A stretch of 64,000 bases of DNA from Clostridiales bacterium (GTDB lineage Bacteria > Bacillota > Clostridia > Lachnospirales > Lachnospiraceae). The stretch covers positions 21,358 to 85,357 of the forward strand of contig JAHABX010000015.1 of assembly GCA_018376135.1 (NCBI GenBank), in the 5' to 3' direction. Numbering within the stretch: the stretch's first letter is position 1; the number at the start of each line of letters is the position of its first letter. Below, one piece after another: positions 50,115 through 59,378 of this stretch. The notes beneath the pieces were generated by a model. The model saw nothing but the letters and a program-made list of their open reading frames with translations, was not told the origin of the DNA and ran no database searches. The translations under genes and the position numbers were made by a program.

Positions 50115-51521
50115 TTATTTGTTTTCCGCAAGATAAGCTCTGGTCATACGGATCACCTCACCGCTCAGCAAGGTCAGTGCCAGCAGATTAGGCACCGCCA
50201 TAAAACCATTCAGCGTATCCGCAATATCCCACACCAGCGTCAAAGACCCCGTACACCCGGCGAAAATGACCAGCACGAATAACACCTTGTAGGGAAAAAC
50301 CGCTCTTTTTCCGAATAAATACACGGCTGTACGCTCCCCGTAATAGGACCAGCCGATCAAAGTGGCAAATGCAAATACCACAATGGCAGCCACTACAAGC
50401 TTATCCCCCTGCGGAATGACCGATGCAAATGCCCTGGCAGTAAGTGCGGTCCCCGATACGACCGCATCCTGACCACCGGAAGCAATCGCCCGAAGATATG
50501 CCTCCATATCATAGACGCCGGAGGTCAGAATCACAAGACAGGTAACCGTACACACGACCATGGTGTCCACAAACACCTCAAACACACCCCACATTCCCTG
50601 TACCGCAGGCTCCTTCACATCGGATGCCGCATGCACCATGACCGAAGAACCAAGCCCCGCCTCATTGGAAAACACACCTCTGGAGATCCCAAGCCTCATG
50701 GCCTCTGCGATTCCGTAGCCCAGAACACCGCCTCCTGCTGCCCGAAAACGAAATGCCTCCCTGAATATAAGGGAAAATGCTTCCGGCACCCGGTCCAGAT
50801 TACATCCAACTACCACAAATCCGCTTAAAATATAGCCTCCTGCCATCAAAGGAACCATCCGCTCCGTCACAGAGGCGATCCTGCCGAGCCCTCCCATGAT
50901 AACCATCGCCACCAAAGCCATTGTGACCAGAGCGGTCGTCACAGGCGGCACGCCAAATGAATCCTCCAGTCCTGCCGCAATGGAATTTGCCTGGGTCATA
51001 TTTCCGATTCCAAAGGATGCAAGGAAGCAGAACAGCGAAAAAAGCACTGCCATCCACCGGCAGTGCAGTCCCCGCTCCATATAGATCATGGCTCCGCCCG
51101 TCCAGTTTCCCTTCTCGTCCCGGCAGCGGTAACGGACTCCCAATGCCTTCTCCGCATAGCTGGTCATCATCCCCAGAAATGCGGAGAACCACATCCAGAA
51201 AACAGACCCGGGTCCTCCCAGGGCAATGGCAGTCGCCACTCCTGCGATGCTTCCGGTCCCGATCGTCGCCGCCAGCGCCGTACACAGGGACTGGAACTGG
51301 GTAATGGCATGCCGGTCCTCGGACCGGCGCGCTCTGCCGTCCCCAAACAGCTTCAGCAAGGTCTCTCCTGTCCATCTCCGAATCTGGGTCACCTGAAAAA
51401 AATCCGTGCGGATCGTAAACATCGCTCCCACCAGCAGAAAAAACATCAGCATGGGAGGTCCCCAGATAAAACTGTTCAGCCGGTCATTCAGTTCTTCGAT
51501 ATATTGCGGTAAATTCTCCAT
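50115..51521 (-). CDS. Sodium:alanine/glycine symporter (AgcS family), copy 2
   Basis: 468-residue relative of copy 1. Family motifs: GTGSIAGVATAIALGGPGSVFWMW, SYAEKALGVRYRCRDEKG, and RGVFSNEAGLGSSVMVHAAS, then VDTMVVCTVTCLVILTSGVY. The two copies differ throughout, so they are old paralogues rather than a recent duplication. It lies 70 bases downstream of a cysteine-desulfidase-family gene, which could make a shared transcript. The amino acid moved may be alanine, glycine or another small one. Confidence 0.92.
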   Translation of the reverse strand: MENLPQYIEELNDRLNSFIWGPPMLMFFLLVGAMFTIRTDFFQVTQIRRWTGETLLKLFGDGRARRSEDRHAITQFQSLCTALAATIGTGSIAGVATAIALGGPGSVFWMWFSAFLGMMTSYAEKALGVRYRCRDEKGNWTGGAMIYMERGLHCRWMAVLFSLFCFLASFGIGNMTQANSIAAGLEDSFGVPPVTTALVTMALVAMVIMGGLGRIASVTERMVPLMAGGYILSGFVVVGCNLDRVPEAFSLIFREAFRFRAAGGGVLGYGIAEAMRLGISRGVFSNEAGLGSSVMVHAASDVKEPAVQGMWGVFEVFVDTMVVCTVTCLVILTSGVYDMEAYLRAIASGGQDAVVSGTALTARAFASVIPQGDKLVVAAIVVFAFATLIGWSYYGERTAVYLFGKRAVFPYKVLFVLVIFAGCTGSLTLVWDIADTLNGFMAVPNLLALTLLSGEVIRMTRAYLAENK

Positions 51522-51591
51522 AGCATAGATCCTGTCATTGTCTGATTACCTATTCCTATGCATGGCTCTCTCTTCTCAGTCCACCTTTTTC

Positions 51592-52872
51592 TCAGCAGTC
51601 TGTCATGATCTGTATGATCTCCTTATCCGTCTCCTTCATTCCGACCGAACCCAGCCGTCCGATATTGCGTATGGTATTCTCCACTCCCTTGGATAAAATA
51701 CCGTCTCCTCCACGGAACTGCTGTCCCTCGCAGTACATCTCATATCCCAGAATACCCGCATCTACTGCTGCGGCGATCTTGCCCGCACAGGACGGCTTTG
51801 CTCCGTCACAGACGATACCGGATACAATCGCAAGGGCATTGACCAGTGTATGCGCAATGCACCGGAAATCCCCTCCGTGCAGATATGCAATGCCGCAGCC
51901 TGCCCCACAGCCTGCACTGACCGCGCCGCAGTAAGCAGACAGCCTTCCGATACCGGTCTTCTGGTGGATCGTAATGAGGTTGGACACCAGAAGCGCCCGG
52001 TACAGCTTCTCCTGACTGACCTTCAGCTCTGCTGCATATTCAATAACCGGAAGCGAAGCAGCCATCCCCTGATTGCCACTGCCGGAATTGATGATCACTG
52101 CCATCTCGCAGCCGCTCATCCTGGCGTCCGAACCTGCAGCAGCCATGGCGCGGGCACGCACTTTGACATCATCCCCGTAAGCCCGCAGCAGAACCTTTCC
52201 CACATTGGCTCCCCACAGATTCGCAAGCCCCTCTCTGGCAATTGCACTGTTGCACCGGATCTGGCGGGACAGAAGCTCCTCCACATCCGCAGGATCCGCC
52301 GTATCCGCAAATTCCACAATATCTTCCACGCGCAGAAGATTCCGGTCCGCCTGATTGGTCTCCTCCTTCGCCGCGGCGCCTCCGATCTCATACAAAGTCT
52401 CTCCGTCCTTCCGGATCAGAACAATATTGGTATGGTAGTTGGCAATCCGTACGGTGACCTCATGTCCTCCGCCATATACATGTATTACAATATCCAGGAT
52501 CTCTTCTGTATCCAGAGGTCTGACCTGAATCACTCCCCGCTCCAGATACTCCCTGATCTCCTCTTTCTGTTCTTCGTTTACCCCGGCTATGACTTCCAGG
52601 ATCCGTTCTGCATCACCTGCCACGATTCCGGCTGCCGCTGCCGCTCCAATCCCCTTCAGCCCGTTGGTATTCGGAACGATCACACTTTTCACATTTTTGA
52701 TGATATTGCCGCTCACCTCCACCAGACTGCGCTCCGGCAGCATGCCGAGGATCGCCCGCGCCTTTGCGGCGCAGTACGAGATCGCGATCGGCTCCGTGCA
52801 GCCCATGGCGGGAACCAGCTCCTCCTTCAGAATCTGAAGATACGTCCGATACCTGATATCTGTTTTTTCCAT
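51592..52872 (-). CDS. UPF0597/cysteine-desulfidase (CyuA/YhaM) family protein
   Basis: 426-residue enzyme of the L-cysteine desulfidase/UPF0597 family, which binds an Fe-S cluster and releases sulfide from cysteine (related to the serine dehydratase alpha fold). Conserved marks: VPAMGCTEPIAIS near the N-terminus, INSGSGNQGMAAS in the middle, CGAVSAGCGAGCGIAYLHGG, and CDGAKPSCAGK near the end. The cysteines for a cluster are present. The ATG at 52872 is chosen because the only support for the longer GTG start at 52926 is open frame; the binding site there is weak. Directly upstream of AgcS copy 2. Confidence 0.87.
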   Translation of the reverse strand: MEKTDIRYRTYLQILKEELVPAMGCTEPIAISYCAAKARAILGMLPERSLVEVSGNIIKNVKSVIVPNTNGLKGIGAAAAAGIVAGDAERILEVIAGVNEEQKEEIREYLERGVIQVRPLDTEEILDIVIHVYGGGHEVTVRIANYHTNIVLIRKDGETLYEIGGAAAKEETNQADRNLLRVEDIVEFADTADPADVEELLSRQIRCNSAIAREGLANLWGANVGKVLLRAYGDDVKVRARAMAAAGSDARMSGCEMAVIINSGSGNQGMAASLPVIEYAAELKVSQEKLYRALLVSNLITIHQKTGIGRLSAYCGAVSAGCGAGCGIAYLHGGDFRCIAHTLVNALAIVSGIVCDGAKPSCAGKIAAAVDAGILGYEMYCEGQQFRGGDGILSKGVENTIRNIGRLGSVGMKETDKEIIQIMTDC

Positions 52873-52958
52873 GTAACCTAAAATCTCCCTCCGATATTCT
52901 CTGTATACAGAAGAACCTGCGTCCACCCGTACACTGAGATTTCCTGCCCTCCTGTCCT

Positions 52959-53498
52959 CTACAGGGCTGTCAGCTCTCCGGTCTCCGTATCAATGACATA
53001 ACCCTTGATGATCACATCCTTTGGCATCAGCGGATGATTGATCAGGAAATCCACGGTCTCCGTCACCGAATTCTCGACGGTATCAAATCCCCGGAGCCAT
53101 TTTTCAAAATTCACGCCGCAGTAACGCATCATATCAATATGATCCTGTGATACCCCTCTTTTGAGCAGATGCTCGATCATCATCTCCGCATTGATATGTG
53201 CCACGCCGCAGTCCGTATGTCCGATGACCATGACCTCCTCCACGCCCAGCTCTATGATTCCAACCAGAAGACTTCTGACTGCACTGTCAAAGGGATTGGT
53301 GATCATGCCGCCTGCGTTCTTGATCATCTTCACATCGCCGTTCTTGATTCCAAGCGCCGCCGGAATCAGCTCTACCAGCCGGGTATCCATACAAGTCAGG
53401 ATCGCCAGCTTTTTATCAGGGTACTTGCTGGTCTTGAACTTCTTATAACCGCCTTCTTCTACAAACTTTCTGTTATGTTCCATCATATCCGCAAACAT
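52959..53498 (-). CDS. Beta-class carbonic anhydrase
   Basis: 179-residue zinc enzyme, CO2 hydration. Zinc ligands and active-site residues are visible: C36-x-D38-x-R40 (CMDTR) and H94-x-x-C97 (HTDC), with the NAGG segment in between. It belongs to the small Cab-type group of Clostridia and Archaea. The ATG at 53498 lies eight bases after AGGAGG; a TTG start at 53504 is also in frame. Divergent from azlC; its downstream neighbour is the cysteine-desulfidase gene 86 bases on. Confidence 0.95.
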   Translation of the reverse strand: MFADMMEHNRKFVEEGGYKKFKTSKYPDKKLAILTCMDTRLVELIPAALGIKNGDVKMIKNAGGMITNPFDSAVRSLLVGIIELGVEEVMVIGHTDCGVAHINAEMMIEHLLKRGVSQDHIDMMRYCGVNFEKWLRGFDTVENSVTETVDFLINHPLMPKDVIIKGYVIDTETGELTAL

Positions 53499-53539
53499 AC
53501 ACAAATCCTCCTGTTCTCATCTTCTGGTTGAAAATAGCT

Positions 53540-53568
53540 TTGACTTTCTGATATCCACATTGTATCAT
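53540..53568 (+). promoter_or_regulatory. Promoter for azlCD
   Basis: TTGACT (53540-53545), 17-base spacer, TATCAT (53563-53568). Confidence 0.7.
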
Positions 53569-53610
53569 AGTATCGTTTATTTGACAAAATAATCCTAAGG
53601 AGGAACCTTT

Positions 53611-54300
53611 ATGAAATCCCTTCGATTTGCCTTTCACCAGACCATCCCGGTCATGTTCGGCTATCTGTTTCTGGGCGCTGCATATGGTATCCTGCTGCAG
53701 AACGCAGGTTATCATTTTCTGTGGGCACTTTTTACCAGTATATTCATTTTTGCCGGGTCCATGCAGTTCGTACTTGTTGAATTTCTGACCGGAGGCATCT
53801 CCCTTTTGTCCGCAGCGCTTACCGCACTGTCCGTCAACAGCCGCCATATTTTCTATGGTATCTCTTTTATAGAAAAATTCCGCCGGATGGGAAAGCTTCG
53901 TCCCTACATGATCTTCTCTCTGACGGATGAGACCTATTCCCTCCTCTGCGGAACCAGCGTCCCGGCAGACTGCGAGGAAAAGAAGGTCCTTTTCTCCATT
54001 GCGCTTCTGGATCAGTGCTACTGGGTCATCGGCTCCGTAACCGGCGCCCTGATCGGAGAGCTGCTCCCCTTCAACACCACAGGCATTGATTTTTCCATGA
54101 CCGCACTGTTCGTGGTCATCTTTGTGGAACAGTGGCTCTCTGCCAAAAGTCATCTGCCTGCAGTCATCGGTCTTCTGTGCGGAAGCATCTGTCTTGCCCT
54201 TTTGGGACCTGACCGTTTCCTGCTCCCGGCACTGATCCTGACCGCCGCAATTTTGATCATCTGGAAGCAGACCTTCCACGGAAAGGAGGAGATCCTGTGA
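53611..54300 (+). CDS. azlC: AzlC-family branched-chain amino-acid exporter subunit
   Basis: 229-residue membrane protein with about six TM helices. It opens with FAFHQTIPVMFGYLFLGAAY and contains FAGSMQFVLVEFL, then NSRHIFYGISF, all typical of AzlC. AzlC and AzlD together export branched-chain amino acids (or azaleucine). AAGGAGG precedes the ATG. Its last four bases overlap the azlD start (GTGA), so the two are coupled. Confidence 0.92.
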   Translation: MKSLRFAFHQTIPVMFGYLFLGAAYGILLQNAGYHFLWALFTSIFIFAGSMQFVLVEFLTGGISLLSAALTALSVNSRHIFYGISFIEKFRRMGKLRPYMIFSLTDETYSLLCGTSVPADCEEKKVLFSIALLDQCYWVIGSVTGALIGELLPFNTTGIDFSMTALFVVIFVEQWLSAKSHLPAVIGLLCGSICLALLGPDRFLLPALILTAAILIIWKQTFHGKEEIL

Positions 54301-54626
54301 CATTTCCAAACCATGAACTGGCTCTTGTAGCAGTTGTAGCGCTCTGTACCTTCGCCACAAGGCTGTTTCCGTTCCTTTTATTCGGACGAAAGGGAGAGCC
54401 CTCTCCGATCATTCGTTTTCTCGGAAAGGCGCTCCCCCCTGCTGTTATGGCTATTCTTATCATCTATTGTGTCAGAAGCGTGGATTTCCTGCTTCCGGCA
54501 AGCCTGCTGCCCCAGATCATCTCCATTGCAGCCGTGGTTCTGCTGCATCTATGGAAACGCAGCAATCTGCTCAGTATCGGTCTGGGAACCATCTGCTATA
54601 TGCTGCTCATCCAGTACGTCTTCTAA
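54297..54626 (+). CDS. azlD: AzlD-family transport subunit
   Basis: 109-residue membrane protein with about four TM helices (LALVAVVALCTFATRLFPFL, LPPAVMAILIIYCV, then two more). It starts with GTG within the azlC stop. The convergent larC stop overlaps its own stop by four bases, so no terminator lies between the two genes. Confidence 0.9.
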   Translation: MTFPNHELALVAVVALCTFATRLFPFLLFGRKGEPSPIIRFLGKALPPAVMAILIIYCVRSVDFLLPASLLPQIISIAAVVLLHLWKRSNLLSIGLGTICYMLLIQYVF

Positions 54627-55933
54627 TCATGCAGAGACTCACAGGCTCTCTGGATGATCTGGTAGACCTCCTGATAATTCCTCCGGTGTTCCCGGCACAG
54701 CTTTATAATGCTGTTGTACTCCGGGAAATACCGGTCCGTGCCCTGGAGTCTGCACACCTTTACCTGCGCCTCTCCAAGAGGCGTCTGTACCGTGCACGCT
54801 TTTCTCCCCAGAACAGTACGCTCCATCGGCACTCTCCGGATACCGATGGTGGACGTCTCCTCGAAGATGATCTTCTCCATTCTTTGAATATCCTCTTCTG
54901 TACAGATCACATTCAACTGATATGCCGGACGGTTTTTCTTCATATAGACCGGCGTATAATGCACATCTCTGGCTCCCGCCTCCATCAGTCTGTCCAGGCA
55001 GTATCCAAGACTTTCCCCGCTGCAGTCATCAATATTGGTCTCCAGCTTGTAGATCAGATCCTGATCCGCTCTCTCTTCGCCGGTGCGGATCAGCATGGCG
55101 CGGAGCATACCCGGACAGTCATAATCCCGCTTTCCTGCACCCATGCCCAGTCTTTCCACCGTAAATACCTCCGGAAGCTTGCCGGAAGTCCTGACTGCCG
55201 CCGCAATGGCAGCTCCTGTGGGCGTTACCAGCTCTCCTGCCGTCCCGGTGATCGTCAGAGGAATCTGATATCTCTGTACGATATTCGCCGCTGCCGGAAC
55301 CGGAACCGGAATGACGCCGTGCTGACAGCGGATCGTTCCATGTCCCTCGCACAGCTTTGGAACAATGACCTCCGTAATATCCAGGTTATCCAGACATACG
55401 GCGGCCGCCACAATATCCACAATGGAATCCACTGCACCCACTTCATGAAAATGCACCTGATCTTCCGGAACCCCGTGAGCCTTTGCCTCCGCCTCCGCCA
55501 GGATCCGGAAGATCCGCACCGCGGTCTGCTTCGCACGATCCGTAAGCTCGGCATGATCGATGATATGCAGGATCTCGGCAAGCCCTCTGTGGGCATGCGT
55601 GTGTGCATGGGCATGTCCATGCTCTCCCTCGTGGGTGTGGACATGCGCATGAGCATGCTCCGCCTCATGGGTATGGGCATGTCCATGCAGATATTCCATA
55701 TCATGATCGTGATTCTCGTGCTCCTCATCCAGGATCACATTGAAATCACACATATCCAGTCCTGCCTTTTTTACTCTTGTGATCTCCAGCCGAAAGCCCT
55801 CCACCGGAAGGCTTCTGACTGCCCGTTCAAGCGCCTCCTGGTCTGCTCCCAGATCCAGAAGCGCCGCAACCGTCATATCTCCGCTGATCCCGCTGCAGCA
55901 TTCCAGATATAATGTCTGATTTTTATTATCCAT
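54623..55933 (-). CDS. larC: Nickel pincer cofactor biosynthesis protein LarC
   Basis: 436-residue protein that inserts nickel into the pincer cofactor of lactate racemase (LarA) and its homologues. It starts YLECCSGISGDMTVAALLDL, has the His-rich metal stretch (about 75-120, repeats such as HGHAHTHEAEHAHAHVHTHE), then HFHEVGAVDSIVDIVAAA and the C-terminal LETNIDDCSGESLGY. It is one continuous frame; in Lactobacillus plantarum LarC is made by ribosomal frameshifting between larC1 and larC2. The ATG at 55933 follows CGGGAG. LarA, LarB and LarE genes are not seen here. Upstream lies a long palindrome, then hydE. Confidence 0.93.
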   Translation of the reverse strand: MDNKNQTLYLECCSGISGDMTVAALLDLGADQEALERAVRSLPVEGFRLEITRVKKAGLDMCDFNVILDEEHENHDHDMEYLHGHAHTHEAEHAHAHVHTHEGEHGHAHAHTHAHRGLAEILHIIDHAELTDRAKQTAVRIFRILAEAEAKAHGVPEDQVHFHEVGAVDSIVDIVAAAVCLDNLDITEVIVPKLCEGHGTIRCQHGVIPVPVPAAANIVQRYQIPLTITGTAGELVTPTGAAIAAAVRTSGKLPEVFTVERLGMGAGKRDYDCPGMLRAMLIRTGEERADQDLIYKLETNIDDCSGESLGYCLDRLMEAGARDVHYTPVYMKKNRPAYQLNVICTEEDIQRMEKIIFEETSTIGIRRVPMERTVLGRKACTVQTPLGEAQVKVCRLQGTDRYFPEYNSIIKLCREHRRNYQEVYQIIQRACESLHD

Positions 55934-55972
55934 AAATAACTCCCGCCTTCTCCTGTATTCTGTATTCCAGTA

Positions 55973-56031
55973 TACCCTCAGTGTACAAGGGAACACACGA
56001 TTTAGCAAGGTGAATTTGTACACTGAGGGTA
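55973..56031. repeat. 16-bp perfect inverted repeat between hydE and larC
   Basis: TACCCTCAGTGTACAA (55973-55988) and TTGTACACTGAGGGTA (56016-56031) with a 27-base loop. No T tail on either side, so it is not a plain terminator. It starts about 40 bases upstream of the larC ATG. Confidence 0.7.
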
Positions 56032-56065
56032 ACATCGGACCGGAAAAACTTCCAGCCCGATGTCA

Positions 56066-57103
56066 TCAAACTGCATCTCCCCGTTCATCCACCAGACAGA
56101 AGCCTGCGCGCTCCACCCGCAGCCGCAGCCCGTCTCTGCATTCCGCCGCTTCCTCTCCGGTGCTTATTTTATTGTCATACAGATCATACTGCTTCCGGTT
56201 CCTGAGCGGAGACAAATTCGGCATGACCACATTGGCCCCGGCCCTCAGCCCCTTTTCACGCCCCACAGGATCCATGGTTCCAAGTGCGGTAGTCGCCGGA
56301 AGAAGCACCCGGGGCAGAAGGATCCGGATCACCGACAGCAAAAACAGCGTCAGCTCCACACTGCCCGCCTTCTGATCGGCAAATATGGTCTCATGATGAG
56401 GAATAAAGGGTCCGATACCGACCATCTGAGGTTTAAGCTCCTTCAAAAACGCCAGATCCTCTGCCACATGCTCTGCTTTCTGCCCCGGTGATCCCACCAT
56501 AAATCCGGCGCCCACCTGATACCCCAGCTTCTTCAGATCATACAGGCACTGCTTGCGGACCGCAAGACTCATGGAATCCGGATGCAGCATCCGGTAATGA
56601 GTCTCATCTGCCGTCTCATGACGCAGCAGATACCGGTCCGCTCCCGCTTCCCGGAATCTACGATAGGTCTCAAAGGACCGTTCTCCCACTGACAGAGTCA
56701 GCGCACAGTCCGGATACCTCTCCTTGATCGTCCGTATAATATCCTCCATCCGCTCATCCGTGAACCAGGCATCCTCTCCTCCCTGCAGTACAAAGGTACG
56801 GAAGCCAAGCCCATACCCGTTCTCACAGCAGGAAAGGATCTCCTCCTTTGTCAGGCGGTAACGCTCTACATGTCCGTTCCCCCTGCGGATACCGCAGTAA
56901 TAGCAGTTGTTCCTGCAGTAATTTGTAAATTCTATCAGTCCCCGGGTATAGACCTTATTCCCGTAATAAGTCTTACGGATACGCAGTGCTTCCTCTGCAA
57001 GCGCTTCTCTGACCTTTGGGCTGTCGGCACAGTGCAGAAGCTCCGTAAATTCCGCTTTCGTAAAATCCGGATTTTTTATAAACTTTTCCACAATCTGAAT
57101 CAT
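56066..57103 (-). CDS. hydE: [FeFe]-hydrogenase maturase HydE (radical SAM)
   Basis: 345-residue radical SAM enzyme that helps build the H-cluster dithiolate bridge. The 4Fe-4S motif is C-x3-C-x2-C (YCRNNCYYCGIRR). SAM and barrel segments are FVLQGGEDAWF, LRHETADETHYRMLHP, GAGFMVGSPGQ and MVGIGPFIPH. The last matches HydE rather than the related PylB and BioB. AAAGGAGAAG precedes the ATG. It lies 21 bases downstream of the aldehyde dehydrogenase gene. The genes for HydF, HydG and the hydrogenase are not in the window. Confidence 0.93.
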   Translation of the reverse strand: MIQIVEKFIKNPDFTKAEFTELLHCADSPKVREALAEEALRIRKTYYGNKVYTRGLIEFTNYCRNNCYYCGIRRGNGHVERYRLTKEEILSCCENGYGLGFRTFVLQGGEDAWFTDERMEDIIRTIKERYPDCALTLSVGERSFETYRRFREAGADRYLLRHETADETHYRMLHPDSMSLAVRKQCLYDLKKLGYQVGAGFMVGSPGQKAEHVAEDLAFLKELKPQMVGIGPFIPHHETIFADQKAGSVELTLFLLSVIRILLPRVLLPATTALGTMDPVGREKGLRAGANVVMPNLSPLRNRKQYDLYDNKISTGEEAAECRDGLRLRVERAGFCLVDERGDAV

Positions 57104-57124
57104 GATCTTCTCCTTTATCCACCA

Positions 57125-58495
57125 TTACCGCAGAAATATCCGGATAAGCTTTTCCTTCCATCCATCAAAGGGCTGATAGCGCATGGGCAGATCCAGCCAT
57201 GTGGATTTCTTCACAATGCTTTTCTCATGACTGAAGGTCTCGAAGCTCTTCCTGCCATGATAGGAGCCCATACCGCTGCTGCCCACGCCCCCAAAGCCCA
57301 TACGCGAGGTGGCAAGGTGGATAATCGTATCGTTCACGCAGCCTCCGCCAAAGGGCACTTCCCTGAGAAATCTCTGCTCCGTCCTCTTATCACCGGTAAA
57401 GATATAAAGCGCCAGCGGCTGCGGACGGCTCCTTACAAAGGCATATGCCTCATCCATGGATGCCACCTCCAGAATGGGCATAAGGGGACCAAAGATCTCC
57501 TCCTGCATAACCGCATCCGTCTCCGTCACCCCGTCCAGAATCGTCGGTGCGATCTTCAGGCTCTCTTCATCGCTCTGCCCGCCGTATATCAGCCGCTTCG
57601 GATCTATCAGCCCCAGAACCCGTTCAAAATGCTTCCTGCTGATCATCCTTCCATAAGCAGGATTGGCAAGCGGATCCTCTCCATACATCCTTACGATCTC
57701 CTGCTTCACATATCCCACCAGTTGTTCCTTCACGCTTTGCTCCGCCAGCACATAATCCGGCGCCACACAGGTCTGTCCGCAGTTCAGATATTTGCCGAAT
57801 ACCAGCCTTCTCGCCGCCAGCTTCAGATCTGCCGTATGATTGATAATGCAGGGGCTTTTTCCCCCAAGCTCCAGCGTTACCGGAGTCAGATGAGCGGCTG
57901 CCTTTTCCATCACCAGCTTCCCCACATTCACACTTCCCGTGAAAAAGATATAGTCGAATCTCTGGTTCAGAAGACTCTGGTTCTCCTGTCTGCCGCCCCG
58001 GACTACCGCCACATACATTTCCGGAAAGCATTCCCCAAGCAGCTTTTCCAGCACCCGGGACACTGCAGGAGAATAGGCGGAAGGCTTTACCACACAGCAA
58101 TTGCCGGCTGCAAGCGCACCGATCAAAGGCTCCAGCGTCAAAAGCACCGGATAATTCCACGGAGACATGACAAGTACCGTCCCGTATGGCTCCTGTATGG
58201 TAAAGCTTTTCGCCGGAAACTGTGCCAGAGGAGAGGGTACCCGCCTGTCCCTGCTCCAGGAGCGCACATGCTTCCTTATATAACGAAGCTCCGACAGGGC
58301 AAGCCCCACCTCGCACATGTATGCCTCCGTCCGGGATTTTCCCAGATCCTTATAAAGCGCCTCACAAAGCTCCTGCTCGTACTTCAGAATCCCCTTTTCC
58401 AGAAGCCCCAGAGCCTCTGTCCGATAAGACACCTCCAGCGTCTTTCCCGATGCAAAAAATTCTCTCTGTTTTCTCACAATCGCTTCTGTCTGCAT
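57125..58495 (-). CDS. Aldehyde dehydrogenase
   Basis: 456-residue NAD(P)-dependent aldehyde dehydrogenase, class 3-like (YwdH type), with no membrane anchor. NAD-binding MSPWNYPVLLTLEPLIGALA and the 'FTGS' loop of FFTGSVNVGK are present. The catalytic Cys is in LNCGQTCVAPDYV and the general base Glu in LELGGKSP; VPFGGGCVND and SSGMGSYHGRKSFETFSH close the enzyme. The ATG at 58495 lies six bases after GGGGGA; an earlier frame to 58591 overlaps the znuB-type gene. The substrate (fatty or aromatic aldehyde) is not decided. Confidence 0.93.
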   Translation of the reverse strand: MQTEAIVRKQREFFASGKTLEVSYRTEALGLLEKGILKYEQELCEALYKDLGKSRTEAYMCEVGLALSELRYIRKHVRSWSRDRRVPSPLAQFPAKSFTIQEPYGTVLVMSPWNYPVLLTLEPLIGALAAGNCCVVKPSAYSPAVSRVLEKLLGECFPEMYVAVVRGGRQENQSLLNQRFDYIFFTGSVNVGKLVMEKAAAHLTPVTLELGGKSPCIINHTADLKLAARRLVFGKYLNCGQTCVAPDYVLAEQSVKEQLVGYVKQEIVRMYGEDPLANPAYGRMISRKHFERVLGLIDPKRLIYGGQSDEESLKIAPTILDGVTETDAVMQEEIFGPLMPILEVASMDEAYAFVRSRPQPLALYIFTGDKRTEQRFLREVPFGGGCVNDTIIHLATSRMGFGGVGSSGMGSYHGRKSFETFSHEKSIVKKSTWLDLPMRYQPFDGWKEKLIRIFLR

Positions 58496-58535
58496 CTCTT
58501 TCCCCCACAATCCATTTTCTGCGGTTCCTGACGGA

Positions 58536-59378
58536 TCAGCCGCACCGCTCCAGCACTGCTCCCACTGCCCATGCCGCAAAAAACACCACAATATTCATGC
58601 ATACGATGGTCGCTCCCACCGGTGTGGATGCCAAAATGGACAAAAGGATCCCTGACGCCGAACAGATCACGGAGATCACTGCCGAAGCCAGGATGACCGC
58701 CCGGAAGCTCTTAAAGATCCGCATGGCAGAGAGCGCCGGAAAGATGATCAGAGCAGAGATCAAAAGAGATCCCACCAGCTTCATCGCCAGTACAATAACC
58801 GACGCCGCTACTACGGCGATCAGCAGATTGTAACGGTCCGTCTTCATCCCGGACGCCTGGGAAAAGGTCTCATCAAAGGTCACTGCAAAGATGCGGTGAT
58901 AAAACACCGTGAAAAGAATCAGCACTGCCGCGGACATGAGAATACAGAGCCACACATCCGCCTCTGACAGCGTCAGGATCGCAGTGGAGCCAAACAAAGT
59001 GCTGCACACATCCCCGGTCAGATTGGAGGATTTGGAGAACAGATTCAGGAACAGATAGCCAGCTGCCAGCGATCCCACAGAGATCATGGCGATCGCCGCA
59101 TCGCCCTTCAGTCTGGCATTCTGCCCGGTCCGAAGGAGCAGGACCGCTGCCAGCACCGTCACCGGAAGCACTACCGCCGTATCATTCGCCACATCCAGCA
59201 CCGTTGCCACCGCCATGGCTCCGAACGCCACATGGGAGAGTCCGTCCCCGATAAAGGAAAAACGCTTCAGCACCAGCGATACCCCCAGCAGGGAGGAGGA
59301 CAGAGCGATCAGCACTCCGACGATCATGGCATACCGCACAAACGGATAACTGAAATAAAATTGGAGCTGCTCAAGCAT
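58536..59378 (-). CDS. Metal ABC transporter permease (ZnuB type)
   Basis: 280-residue membrane subunit with about eight helices. Typical segments: SLLGVSLVLKRFSFIGDGLSHVAFG near the N-terminus, GDAAIAMISVGSLAAGYL and MKLVGSLLISALIIFPALSA. It moves Zn2+ or Mn2+ across the membrane. Its start overlaps the ATPase gene stop by eight bases, so it is coupled. Last gene of znuA-znuC-znuB; the aldehyde dehydrogenase follows after 40 bases. Confidence 0.93.
   Translation of the reverse strand: MLEQLQFYFSYPFVRYAMIVGVLIALSSSLLGVSLVLKRFSFIGDGLSHVAFGAMAVATVLDVANDTAVVLPVTVLAAVLLLRTGQNARLKGDAAIAMISVGSLAAGYLFLNLFSKSSNLTGDVCSTLFGSTAILTLSEADVWLCILMSAAVLILFTVFYHRIFAVTFDETFSQASGMKTDRYNLLIAVVAASVIVLAMKLVGSLLISALIIFPALSAMRIFKSFRAVILASAVISVICSASGILLSILASTPVGATIVCMNIVVFFAAWAVGAVLERCG

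Noticed and set aside
56870..58531. Plus-strand open frame of 553 codons opposite hydE and the aldehyde dehydrogenase
   Set aside because: It spans two genes with complete catalytic motifs on the other strand; no family resemblance and no binding site.
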